Source: Plasmodiophora brassicae (taxonomy: Eukaryota > Endomyxa > Phytomyxea > Plasmodiophorida > Plasmodiophoridae). Taken from it: a stretch of DNA of 64,000 nt. Below the pieces are notes generated by a model. It did no database searches and had not been told where the DNA came from. It saw nothing but the letters and a program-made list of their open reading frames with translations. Position numbers and translations under genes: made by a program. This document shows, piece by piece, positions 41,819 to 51,958 of this stretch. The stretch is taken from contig JASFAU010000011.1 in the NCBI GenBank assembly GCA_039704465.1, positions 930,001 through 994,000 on the forward strand, read 5' to 3'. Within the stretch, counting starts at the first letter, position 1; every line of letters begins with the position of its first letter.

Positions 41819-42867
41819 ATGGCACATTCTCACGCTGCCGGCATAGGGTTGGACGCCATCCGTCAGACGCTGGCGCATCCGTCGCGGGCGCCGTTCCTCA
41901 GGGACAGTATCGTGGCTGCTCTCGTGGCCTCGGTGACAATGCTGCCGGACGGCGTCCCGAGGGTCCCGTTTCTTCAACTGGTCGTGTCGAGCTGGGCCAT
42001 GAAGCGCCTGATGGAATCAATGAGGGAAACCAGCGCTGTGCCGCGATACGGAGATCAAGCCGAGAGCACCCGACGAGGATACGGTGACCAGATGGCATTG
42101 AATGGCGAGGTCATGAACTTGTGGCGGCCGCTTGGCGCTATGGTCGCGTTCCTGTCGGCGTTCTCCGCGTTGACCAGCTTGGCAACGGGATGCTCGCTGT
42201 GGACCGTCCCGGGATACTACGCTGCCGGCCTACTCGCCTTCTACCTATGGCATCTGGCCGCGCACCACACCAAAGGCGAAATGCATCGCATTCACATGGT
42301 TTTCGTCTCGGGTCCACGTCGTTCTGCAAATTCCTTGCTAACGAAATGCCTAGGTGCACCATCATCACAGCTTCCCGCCGCGTGACTTCTACGGTGACGT
42401 GACGCGGGCGGTTCGACGATTCTACCCGAATGGGACACCGACGCTACTGGACTTGTTGAACCCGTTCCTGAGCACGACGTCGAGTTGGCATCACGAGGGA
42501 CCACTGGCCGTCGGCATGTTCCTTATCCTGGTAGGATTTCCTGGTGCTTACGGGACGAACGCCTAATACGCGAGTGACGCAACAGGCAATCGGACGTCAA
42601 TTCATCGGCACGTCGTCGGCGACGACGGCGTTCGTGCTGGCCGGGTATATCATCATGGCGTTGCTGGGCAGTGCCCTGCACATATCGTTCCACATTCGCG
42701 GATTCGAACTGGAACCCTACGCATGGTATCGTGAGCTGCGCACCGTTCATTACCTGCATCACCTCGACGACGTCAACTTCGCCATGGTCAACGTGTTCAT
42801 CGACGTCCTGTTCGGCACGCTCAAGGTTCGCCACGCGCTGCCTGACCGATTCCGTCCGGCGACTTGA
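41819..42867 (+). CDS. Fatty-acid hydroxylase/sterol-desaturase-like membrane protein
   Basis: Exons 41819-42298, 42354-42530 and 42586-42867 give 312 residues. Membrane segments include AMVAFLSAFSALTSLATG, VPGYYAAGLLAFYLWHL and VLAGYIIMALLGSALHISF. His clusters typical of the di-iron superfamily are present: HLAAHH, HRIHMVHHHHSFPPRDFYG (formed at the first splice) and TVHYLHHLDDVNFA, followed by VFIDVLFGTL. Substrate unknown. A damaged partial copy lies at 51531-51795. Confidence 0.72.
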
Positions 42868-43105
42868 CGGATGTTATGGAGGGCTGTGTTACGCGCCCCT
42901 ACCGGCTCGAGCTCGACCAGTAATAATACACTTGCATCATGCAGCAGTGGTCCCGCGTTGCTACCTGCGCCTGCTCACCTTGTGCAACGTTGTCGACCGT
43001 GCCCTGCTCACAGGTTCAGCGCGGGTTGCTGTATTCCAAATACTGTCAGGGCCCCTCCCGGATCGGGCGCGCGTTCGTTCCCATCAGGTACGGGTGGTTT
43101 GCGTT

Positions 43106-43933
43106 CTAGGCGCCCCATTCCGCGTCCTGCAATCGGCGAGCCATGTCTTCGTCGGTTGCCGTCGCCGTGTCCCGGGCGTCCTCCTCGCGAGCGAGCGATT
43201 CCATAAGCAGCCGAACCGCAAGTTCCTCGTCCCGCTCACGCTGCGCCACATCGGCGTGCGACGACCGTCGCGAGTCGGCCTCGTGATGAGGAGCCGCGGC
43301 TGTGTCCAGAGCTCCATGGCCTGATTCTGGTTCCGCATGGAGCTGGCGACGGTCCTCTTCGTCTTGCAGGCGCCTTGCGACCCGCTCGTCATCGGTGACG
43401 ACACTTGCGCGTCCAAGCTGATCTTCTTGCTCTTGAAGCAGACGTGCGAGCTCTTCATCGTCAATGCCTGCATTGGCGCTTGTCGATTCAGGGGCGTCGT
43501 GTGGATTGGGCATCGGGCGGTCCTCCTCGTCCTGTAGTTGGCGGGCGTACGCTTCATCGTCGATAATCGCTCTGTAGGTTGCTTCCAGGGCGTCGTGCGG
43601 GTTCGGCTCGTCCGCTCGGGGTGCATCGCAGTGCCAGGACCGGTTGCGCAGGGCGGCGGCCAGACGCCCGTTCAGGCGGGTGACCCCGGCGTCACCGATG
43701 GCCGTACGAAAACAGGTCTCGATGACATCCTTCCAGTCAGCATCATCACCGTCGGCTCGGCTCTCGATACACTCGATAACGGTCGCGCGTAGATCGGACG
43801 CGATGCTGCCGTCACTGATGTGAAGCTGGTCGAAGATGTCGTTCAAGTCCTGCGTCAGGGCCGGCGTCAACGCGCTGGCGGCGATGGCTACCGTCACGAT
43901 CGCAACCGCAGCTGAAAGCACCTGACGACGCAT
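43106..43933 (-). CDS. Secreted protein with UIM-like repeats
   Basis: 275 residues, single exon. Residues 1-26 (MRRQVLSAAVAIVTVAIAAS) form a signal peptide. From about residue 120, five repeats share the pattern D-E-x-x-A-R-x-L-Q-x-E-E: DDEAYARQLQDEED, DDEELARLLQEQED, DDERVARRLQDEED, RDEELAVRLLMESL and DEDMARRLQDAE. This resembles ubiquitin-interacting motifs (acidic patch, central Ala, Leu). Linkers repeat PNPHDAPE. Cys at about 55, 69 and 101. A secreted ubiquitin-binding effector is an attractive but untested idea. Confidence 0.68.
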   Translation of the reverse strand: MRRQVLSAAVAIVTVAIAASALTPALTQDLNDIFDQLHISDGSIASDLRATVIECIESRADGDDADWKDVIETCFRTAIGDAGVTRLNGRLAAALRNRSWHCDAPRADEPNPHDALEATYRAIIDDEAYARQLQDEEDRPMPNPHDAPESTSANAGIDDEELARLLQEQEDQLGRASVVTDDERVARRLQDEEDRRQLHAEPESGHGALDTAAAPHHEADSRRSSHADVAQRERDEELAVRLLMESLAREEDARDTATATDEDMARRLQDAEWGA

Positions 43934-44583
43934 CCTGACAACGTTCTGCCCGTGTAACAGCGACTATCTCCGCGGGCGGGCCAGTGGTTGTCATGCCGAC
44001 GTCGTCGAGGAACAGAAATAGCTCAGGGGCGAGAGTGCCCCAAATTAGACATCGGCGAGGGTTCTTCTTCGCAGGCGGGGGTGTGACGAGTTTGTGCAGC
44101 TTGGGCATATTTATCGTTGAGCACTCGGGAACGTGGAGGTACACGTCGAGCTCCTGGAGCGCTTCCGGGGCGGTATTAGCCGCATCCGGGCCTGGTTCCT
44201 GGCCGTCTGCGACGTACTCGGAGTCCTGCGCCGCGTCAACACGACCGGCTTCGGTTCGTCGTGCGTCGCCGGGGTGTTGTCGCGGATCAGACTGTCGACG
44301 TAGCCTAAGAAGGCGCCTGATCAGCGGACAATGACATGGGGAGGACGCGAGTTCGGATATTACCGCGTAGACCAGCAGACAGCAACTCGTCGGCAGCGAC
44401 GTTGGCCCTGACTGGCACCTGGCGCAGAACGAGTAGGTAGGTACACCGATATAGGGACCCTGGGCACATGCAACCCACCTGGGCGAGAAGGGCACCGAAT
44501 TCGGAAGCGTCGACGTGCCCACTGATGCTACCGGGTAGAAGACCTCGGGGCAGCCGGCGCATCTCTTCCACAGCCACCACCCT
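43934..44583. other. Mostly unassigned, possible 3' exon on minus strand
   Basis: A minus-strand open stretch (44580-44311) reads VAVEEMRRLPRGLLPGSISG and ASEFGALLAQVGCMCPG, which looks protein-like and could be the last exon of the gene at 44584-46121, but no in-frame splice was found. Nothing else recognised. Confidence 0.35.
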
Positions 44584-46121
44584 CTACAGCAGACGGATCA
44601 GCACCCCGCCAGCACGAGCAAATGCATAGTATTGCCAATATGCCTTTGACAACGCGAATCGACAGCGCGTACCGGTCGATGATAGCGGGTCGCTGATCGG
44701 TAGGAGCAGACGCACTTCCTCAGGAAGACGTCCAAAGGTGTGGGTTCGTGCCGGTGCGTTTTCTTGGATTGGGCCCGAGGCTAGAATGACCAGGCAGGCG
44801 CGTTTCCGGTGTAACCAGGTGAGCAGCGACTCCCATCGACATGTATCCGCCTCCGTTACATCGAATGCACGGCCGAGCGTATCCGTCTGAGCCGTCACAA
44901 GCAATGGCGCCTGCGGGACCAATAATCAGCAACAGCGATCCAGCACCAACACGCCACACAAGCGTCAACCATACCTCGCCAGCCATCACAGCAGGGTGTA
45001 GGCCACGAAGACTGACATACCCGACAATTGTGGCACGATGACGATAATCCTCTGTAGGTGACGATGCGATAGAGTGGCCCGCAGCGTCGTCGCTGACGAC
45101 GTGTGCCCTCGTGCCAATGCGGACCGCACGAGCGGTTGGCGATTGCAAGCACGGCAATGTGCGAAGCGATGCGCAAACGAGGGCGTCCCGCTGGTGGCAA
45201 CGACACAGCCGAGCACGCTGCGGAACGTGCAGCGTCTGCCAGAACGGCCTAGCAGCAACAAACAGGGGACGATCGGCAGCCCCGTGAGGGAACGCGATCT
45301 CCAGAGGCACGCTGCGCTGCGCGAGGACATCGGCAGCCAGACGATCGAGCACGAGCTTGACCTTGGAGGCGTCTGTCGACAGGTGTTAAACGACCCCACA
45401 TGGCAAATGAGACACGGTGCGCAGACGGTTGCGAATGCAGACGACGTCCAGGTTCGCCAGGTCGCACGATAGGGTCGCCCTGAGACGCGCGACCTGCGGC
45501 AACGTGCCGATGAACAGGTCGTCTGGGACGCAGGCGACCAGAAGGACGGAGACGGCCTTGTCGCGCAGCTCGGCCAGCATCTCGAGGACCGCAGCAGACA
45601 GGAACGACGGGCGCGTGACGAACGGCGACAGGAAGAGGACCATGCCGAGATCCAGGGTACGGCTCAGGCTGTGCCGCAACTGAACGACCTCGCGAAAGAC
45701 GGCCACGTCTACGAGAGGGACAATGGAATGATGGGAGAGTCAGACAATGACGTACGACGGGGCGCGTCAAATTACTGGACTTCTCAAACGAGGCGTTCTT
45801 CTTGGAGGGTAGGCTGGCGGATGTGGATACCGATTCCAGGACCTCCTGCGCCTGACGCAGCGTGTACGGCGGCGACAGCGCCGGTCGGGACGGCCCGTCG
45901 AATCGGCAGGTCAGCAGGCTGAGCGAGGGCCCGATCGGCGCAGCGGCGGCGGCGGCGCCCTCGCCCCAGGCGCACGCCAGGCAGTCGGCCTGCAGCGCCG
46001 CGTCGATCGCGACGCGCGCATTGTGGACGAACGCCCGGCAGAAGGCGGCGTCGGCGATCGGGTCGCCGCGCGCCCGCCCCCGTACGTCCAGGATGACGGC
46101 GGCGGCCGGGCGCAACGGCAT
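44584..46121 (-). CDS. Unidentified multi-exon protein (weak M1AP-like resemblance)
   Basis: Starts MPLRPAAAVILDVRGRARGD at 46121. Exon 1 runs to about 45756 (ending SNLTRPV), exon 2 about 45710-45400 (VAVFREVVQLRHSLSRTLDL, AELRDKAVSVLLVACVPDDL) and later exons include KLVLDRLAADVLAQRSVPLE and WESLLTWLHRKRACLVILAS, ending VLIRLL. The early part looks like a Rossmann/vWA-type fold. The order of segments reminded me of meiosis-associated M1AP, but identity is too low to name it. Exon borders beyond exon 1 are approximate. Confidence 0.4.
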
Positions 46122-46345
46122 CTATCCCCACCGCGACCCCGCCGCTGCCCGCACACGATCCAAATGACAATGATGGAGGCGACGGTAACGGGTAACCTCT
46201 TCACCAACTGTAGTCCTCAATACAGGAATATGCCCCTGGTGCGTGCAGAAACAGTCCGTAGAGCCGCAGAGACAGTCCGTAGAGTCGCAATTGCGCCGTT
46301 GTGCGCTCCGAGGGTTATTGCCGATCCGGAGTCCACGCGTGTGGA

Positions 46346-47869
46346 ATGACATCGTGGGCAATGGTTGCTGTCGTCCTGGTGGCATGCCAGCTGACGTCGT
46401 TAGTGACATGGGGGACATTCCATACAGTGTCCCATCTCGATGCAGGTGCTGAAGGTTCGCGCCTAGCACCCGCAGCAGACGTCAACTGGCCGCCTCACCA
46501 TGTCTCGTACGAATCGCTGCCAAACGTCAACGCTGACGTATGGAACCGTCAGTGAAGTTGCGCACATCATTGCCTGCCCCCCAACCCTGACCACATGCAT
46601 GTGTCTGTCGGTACAGGCATCGGTGATCACACTTTACTACAAGCATATTCATCCTCCGATGACGTCGTCCTCGACGGCAACGCCCAGTACCCGGTGCCGT
46701 TAGCGGCGGAATCAGGCTGCAGGCCACTTCACAACGACATGGAGTTACCTGTCAGCAACGTCCACGGCGACTGGCATCCAGAATCCATTATCCACAATCA
46801 AATTCAAGCCGACCCGCGACCTGAAACCCAACCCGTGATGGAGCCACACCCTGGCACATACCTCCCATGGTTCTCTCCAGACCTTCCCTCGAGCGACCTG
46901 GGCTATGGCATTTGGCCGCCATCGTCAGCTGTCGACGGCTTCACTAGCAGCGCAAACGTGTTATCGTCACCAATCACTGCGCCATTATTATTGCCATCCG
47001 TCCACTCTGATGCGGAAATGCCCTCTCGTTTTAACTCCAACGAGTACCTTCTCGCTGACGTTGATCCTTCGGTAGACCCATGGCATAGCGAAAATGGCCT
47101 CTGGCCAACACTTTCCGCTGGCGATGACGTCGCCCCCAGCATCGGGAACGATGTGCCAGGAGTATCATCCTTCCCTTCTGATACGGTCGACCTGCTCTCC
47201 TTGATCAACCCTGACGGGCATTTTTCCATTGTGTTCCACACTCCAATTCCAGCAACAGTGAATCCGGCTCCGATTCATGATGGCGACTACGGCATCTTCA
47301 GAGGGTTATGCGAACCACCTTCTCTTCAGCCGGTCGCTACATGCAGCCACGACCGCTGCACTGCTGGCCCGGTGTCGACTCCTGAACCAGTGCGGGCTGA
47401 ACAAGGTACCACTGAGGGACCTGTCAGCACGAGTGTTTTACATGAGTTGCACCATGGGCTGCCCAACCCCCCTAGTCGTCGTCGACACAGACGTCCCAGT
47501 AGGAAATGTGACCATGGGCGACAAAGAGCGGACTGCAGGACCTGCAGTCCGCACCATTTCTGTGAACCGCATGGACGACGGAAACGGGAATGCACGATAT
47601 GTGGCGGTTCCAGCACCTGTGTGCATCGCAGACTGGCATACATATGCAGAGACTGTGGAGGGAAGGGCATATGTCCACACGACCGACAGAGGCAGTACTG
47701 CTGGGAGTGTCGGGGAAACAGCATGTGCAAGCACAACCGCCGTAAATCCCGGTGCATGGAATGTTTGTTGGCATGTCCTTTGCGTGCATCACCGGCGCAG
47801 ACACCAATGCCAAACGTGCCGAGCGACAGCGTGTTGCGTCCTGGCCCCAGTTTCGCAAACTTTGATTAA
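46346..47869 (+). CDS. Secreted protein with five Cys/His zinc-binding-like repeats
   Basis: Exon 1 (46346 to about 46549) encodes a signal peptide MTSWAMVAVVLVACQLTSLV; exon 2 runs from about 46613 to 47869. The middle is Ser/Asp/Pro-rich with spaced Trp. The C-terminal ~100 residues hold five units Cx1-2HxnCx2Cx5 such as CDHGRQRADCRTC, CVHRRLAYICRDC and CPHDRQRQYCWEC, with a basic RRRHRRPSRK just before. Such C-x-H-GRxRxxC repeats are known from protist and giant-virus proteins. The splice (AACC then GTCAGT; GTACAG then GC) is the only one found that keeps frame. Function unknown. Confidence 0.6.
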
Positions 47870-48080
47870 AGAGCAATTCGTGTGATGGATGATAACGTAG
47901 AACCGCATCGGGCTGCCCATGCTATATCCCGCAGCAGCACGTACGGGTGCGTACTTGGCGGCACACCCGCGCCGACCAGGTCTGATTCCTGATGCCGTCG
48001 TCGTTCATGGAGAAGGGTCCGGGGCGTCATCAGATGGAGTTCTCACCGGCACAGGCCGCGCGGCCTATACTGCAGCAAGC

Positions 48081-48718
48081 ATGTCAGATGGGCGCAGAGC
48101 CGCAGACATCGAACTCGCGTCACTGGCGTTTGCCGATGTTCCGCGCAACCTGAAAGGTGCGTGTCTGCAGACCACGTCGCCGCCAGTGATGGACGAACGT
48201 GATGACGCGGCCGTTGAGGAGAGCGCGCGGCGCATCGAGGCGATCGTGCAGGGCAAGCTGGTGCCAATGCGCGCGCACTACGTACAGGAACGGCAGCGCG
48301 TCGAGAGCGGGATTGCCGAGTACGCCAAAGTCAAGGCGTTCCTCGACGTCGTCGCGGAGCACGCCCTGGCCGACCTCGACACCAAGGTGGACCTCGGTTG
48401 CCAGTTCTTCGTCAACGCCCACGTGTAGTGTCTTCGAATGGTGGCTTCACGGCCAACGCTGACCGGCGTACGTTCCTCAGGCCAGACACGAAGTTCGTCT
48501 GCCTGGATATCGGGTTCGGCTTCCACGCGCAGATGACGGGCGCGGAAGCCCTGCCGTTCATCGACGACAAGTGCCGCCTTCTTCGCGACACGGCCGCCCG
48601 GCTGTCGGCCAAGGCCGACGAGATCCAGGCGCAGATCGATGCGGTCCGGCGGGAAATGGAGCGCTATGCCATCGTGCGCCAGGTCGAAGAGGCCAACCGA
48701 TCCGGCCGTCTTATATAG
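48081..48718 (+). CDS. UXT: Prefoldin-like protein UXT
   Basis: Exons 48081-48424 and 48481-48718. A coiled-coil helix (RRIEAIVQGKLVPMRAHYVQ) leads to the prefoldin-alpha core TKVDLGCQFFVNAHVPDTKF (across the splice), IGFGFHAQMTGAEALPFIDD, and a second helix (LSAKADEIQAQIDAVRREME). It matches UXT, an alpha-type subunit of the R2TP/prefoldin-like complex. About 193 residues, longer than human UXT at the N-terminus; a later start at 48189 (MDERDD) is possible. A diverged partial copy lies at 41325-41495. Confidence 0.85.
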
Positions 48719-49518
48719 ACGCGGCCGTTGCAACGAGAGAGCTGTCCGTGTCCGCCTCTGGTCGGTCTCTGCACAATCAGGGCGCGCCCTGAGGCCTCGT
48801 CCGACGGAACGCCTGGCCGAACCGGGTGATGAGACGGCCACCTTGTGACGAATAGGTTAGGAGTAGTACCGGAAGGAGGGGCGGGCCGGCGGCCCCTGGA
48901 TATATGGGCTGTACGGGCGCCTGACGAACAACGTACGACGGCATACAGAGCGACCGACGACGACGTCGTGTTCTGTCTGCATAATGCTATACGTCAGCCA
49001 CGTCGTCGCTGCAGCAGGGGTCGACCGCGGCACAGCCACTATTACAACAGCAGATGGCGGACGAAGCGCGCGTAAAGAGACCCATCTACATAGGGCCTGT
49101 GCGGGCTTGTGGGTAGGGGACTGCCAGTGCGTTAGCTGATCACAGATGGCATCAGCGGCGGCGCGCGGTCGGCTACGATTCTGGCCGTGGGCACGTGCCG
49201 GATGGGCCTGCAACAAAACTCTGCCCGGCTGCGCCGAACCGAAAGGGCATCCGCGCAATGAGCATGTCCACCTGTGACGATATCCTTTGAAGGGCATGTT
49301 ATGTTCGCATGCAATTGGAGATACGCGACGCAGCCGTGATCGCCAGCCTCGCAGCTACCTAATTAACACTGCCTAATACCCCACAATATGCGAGCGTCGT
49401 TGTAGCTGCTCATCACGTCGGAATATTATAATGGTACGCGAACACAGGCTGACAATACACTCAACACGGCAACTCGGACCGCTGATCGATCGGGAGGCCG
49501 GCCACCTGCACGCTGCGG
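48719..49518. other. Intergenic, nothing recognised
   Basis: About 800 nt with only short, unconserved ORFs. Around 49310-49450 the DNA is AT-richer. No repeats or RNA genes recognised. Confidence 0.45.
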
Positions 49519-51216
49519 TCACCTGTTGACTAGCATTTCGAACAGGAACCGGGCAATTGCTTTGTACGACTCTTCGGTGAACTGGTAGTGCAGTCGTTCA
49601 ACTTCGTCTTCGCAGGAAAGCTCCGCATCCGGATGAATGCCAAGGATGGACTTTGACAGAGTGATCACATCTGCCAATTTCCCGGACCCAGGACCAGACT
49701 GATCGTTAATCAACGAACCAAGGAAGTCAATCCAATAGTACTGGTTGTCCTTCAAAACGATGTTCGGAATGCGGGGATCTCCATGACAAATGTCCCGTTG
49801 GTGCAGGTCAAACAATGCCAACCACAAACGTTCGCAGACAACGTCCGACAGACGGCTTCGAACTGGCTGACCGACGGGCTCGATTGCCATCGCTGATCCT
49901 AGAACGGTGCCATCTTCAGCCCTGACTGGCGTGGCTTCCGTCACAACTTTGACCACGAACGGAGATTCGGCTGCTGCCATCAGATACACGCTCTCGTGGT
50001 GCAAAAACGCAGCATCTCGCTTCTTCACCACCTTCAGCGCGACAGCAGAGCCGTTGCCTGGACGTTCGACGCGGAATACGCGGCCTGTCGCTCCGGCACC
50101 GAGGAACGCCCCAGGCTTGACGGAGTAGCCAAGCTGTCTCACAGCGGCGTCAAGAAGCCTGGCCCACGTGGGAACGTATTGCGGAAGCGTCAAGGAGTCC
50201 TTCAGCAGATCCATGCACCCTAGTGTGGCCCAACTGGCATGGTCGATCCTGAGGACTTCGCGATGCCTCACTGTAAACAGATAGAACTCATTCGGGTCAA
50301 ACAGGATCGCACGAAACGTTGCCTCCGCAGGCATGCAATTGGCATACCAAACAATCTTGCCGACGTCGGCTGCCGCGATCTTTCGCTTGCCCTCAGCAAT
50401 CAGAGCAACGCAATCGTGCAGAATCGGGGAGGAGGGACGCCCAAATCGCAGAGTTACGCCGTTTACACGAACCGATTCCCGCGCATTACAAATTGACTTG
50501 CCGCCTGCAGGAACATACTGACGATACATTCCGACGTGAGTGGCGAACCCATCCGGCCTCAGGTCCAGAGACTCCGAACCACGTTCCTGCGGAAGCCAGG
50601 GGATCTCCTCGCTGTTCACGAATACAAGCGGCGACCCGGCGAAGACTGAGTCCATGATAACCGTGGCCGCCAGGTTAACCTGCGCCTCATCGGTATCGGC
50701 TACGAGCGTAACGGGAGTCGGACTCCCGGTTGGCTTCGGCTCAAGTTCATGGAAAGCGTGGAGGGACTTCAACTCATTCAACGTTTTGGTGCCCAGATAT
50801 GCGAGACTGAATCCCAGAAAAGGACGCGCCCTCTTCAGGTCCTCCTCAGCCTTCTCAGCACGGACCTCTGCAGTACGGGTCTCAGCTTTAGCGATTCGGG
50901 TATCGGCTCTAGCGATACAAATCTCAGCTTCAGCTTCAGCTTTAGCGAGGCGGATGAACGCGTCAATTTCCGACTGCACAGAAATGATGCGTGTGTGGAC
51001 TTCGTCCAGCCTGTTCAGGTCAGGCGCTGTTGCAGCTATTTCACCATGTAGGTCGTCATGCAGACGCCACAGTTCCGCACGTTTCCCCTCCAGGACGCTG
51101 TCGCTTCTGGACATTGACGTCGACATCACACCTGCCGTTGTGCCGCCGAGAGCGGACTGCGCAATGGCAATGCCCGAGCCCGAACTTAAGCTCTGACCAA
51201 CCAGGTCGTCATGCAT
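49519..51216 (-). CDS. Crinkler-like PD-(D/E)XK plus protein kinase protein
   Basis: 565 residues, one exon. Order: Ser-rich start, coiled-coil (AKAEAEAEICIARADTRIAK, VRAEKAEEDLKRA), a PD-(D/E)XK-like segment (SLDLRPDGFA, then CVALIAEGKRKIAAADVGKI), then a kinase-like domain with GAGATGRVFRV (P-loop), VALKVVKKRD (Lys), ICHGDPRIPNIVL (catalytic loop) and YYWIDFLGS in the DFG place. The HGDPRxxN loop and REase-kinase pairing are known from Crinkler-type proteins of oomycetes, plasmodiophorids and other protists. No signal peptide or LFLAK motif is visible. Codon use is less GC-biased than neighbours, hinting at a different history. Confidence 0.65.
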   Translation of the reverse strand: MHDDLVGQSLSSGSGIAIAQSALGGTTAGVMSTSMSRSDSVLEGKRAELWRLHDDLHGEIAATAPDLNRLDEVHTRIISVQSEIDAFIRLAKAEAEAEICIARADTRIAKAETRTAEVRAEKAEEDLKRARPFLGFSLAYLGTKTLNELKSLHAFHELEPKPTGSPTPVTLVADTDEAQVNLAATVIMDSVFAGSPLVFVNSEEIPWLPQERGSESLDLRPDGFATHVGMYRQYVPAGGKSICNARESVRVNGVTLRFGRPSSPILHDCVALIAEGKRKIAAADVGKIVWYANCMPAEATFRAILFDPNEFYLFTVRHREVLRIDHASWATLGCMDLLKDSLTLPQYVPTWARLLDAAVRQLGYSVKPGAFLGAGATGRVFRVERPGNGSAVALKVVKKRDAAFLHHESVYLMAAAESPFVVKVVTEATPVRAEDGTVLGSAMAIEPVGQPVRSRLSDVVCERLWLALFDLHQRDICHGDPRIPNIVLKDNQYYWIDFLGSLINDQSGPGSGKLADVITLSKSILGIHPDAELSCEDEVERLHYQFTEESYKAIARFLFEMLVNR

Positions 51217-51540
51217 CCGACCACATTCCAGGTCGCGCGAGCATCGGTCCGGCTTGTGTGCGTATGCGCGCCAGGTACCAGTCCATCCGGAGCGGGAAGT
51301 GGAACGACAACGAGAACCGGCGCCTACAGCTGACCGTGTAGGCGTACGGCACGAAATGGGCGTGCATATTCGCCCAGCACATTGACATCGGGCGCACCGG
51401 GCAGAAACGTCGCGAGCGATCGGCCAAGCTCCGCGGGTGAGGGCTTAAACGCGGAAGCGGTCCGGATGGTCGTGGTGGGTGGTGGTGTCCGGCTCACCGT
51501 TGTCGCATAGGACACAATGTTCACTGCGTCCGAGCCATTG
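51190..51540 (+). pseudogene. Internally deleted copy of the Myb gene region
   Basis: 51200-51262 matches the end of exon 1 and the start of intron 1 of the Myb gene (52150-52220). It then jumps to sequence matching 52960-53250, including SIRSGKWND-like coding, an in-frame stop in place of GTCCAG, the intergenic region and the ATG of the next Myb gene (ATGTTCACTGCGTCCGAG). Since intron and intergenic DNA are included, this is a DNA copy, now broken. Confidence 0.7.
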
Positions 51541-51795
51541 AGCGGCGAGGTCATGAACCTGTGGCGGCCGCTTGGTGCACGGGATGCTCGCTGTGGACCG
51601 TCCCGGGATACTACGCTGCCGGCCTACTCGCCTTCTACCTATGGCATCTGGCCGCGCATCACACCAAAGACGAAATGCATCGCATTCACATGGTCTTCGT
51701 CTTCGATCGACGTCGACGTCCTGTTCGGCACGTTCAAGGTTCGGCACGCGCTGCCTGGACGATTCCGCCCGGCGACTTGACGGATGTTCTGGAGG
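51531..51795 (+). pseudogene. Internally deleted copy of the sterol-desaturase-like gene
   Basis: Matches 42100-42867 at about 95% identity in blocks (GGCGAGGTCATGAAC..., GGGATGCTCGCTGTGGACC...) but lacks ~45 nt of exon 1, all of exon 2 and most of exon 3. It ends with the same 3' sequence past the stop (TGACGGATGTT). It abuts the Myb fragment directly. Confidence 0.75.
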
Positions 51796-51958
51796 ACATC
51801 CCCTGGATCCGTATACACCTCCTAATCCCGTTGCATCTTTGTTTACAAATTCGTGCCGGGGAAACGCAGTCACGATCGCGGGACGCTCACTCGGAGGACG
51901 ACGACGACGACGACGACGATTGTGCGCGGCTGCAGCTTCGGAGTCGGTCGACGTCTAA

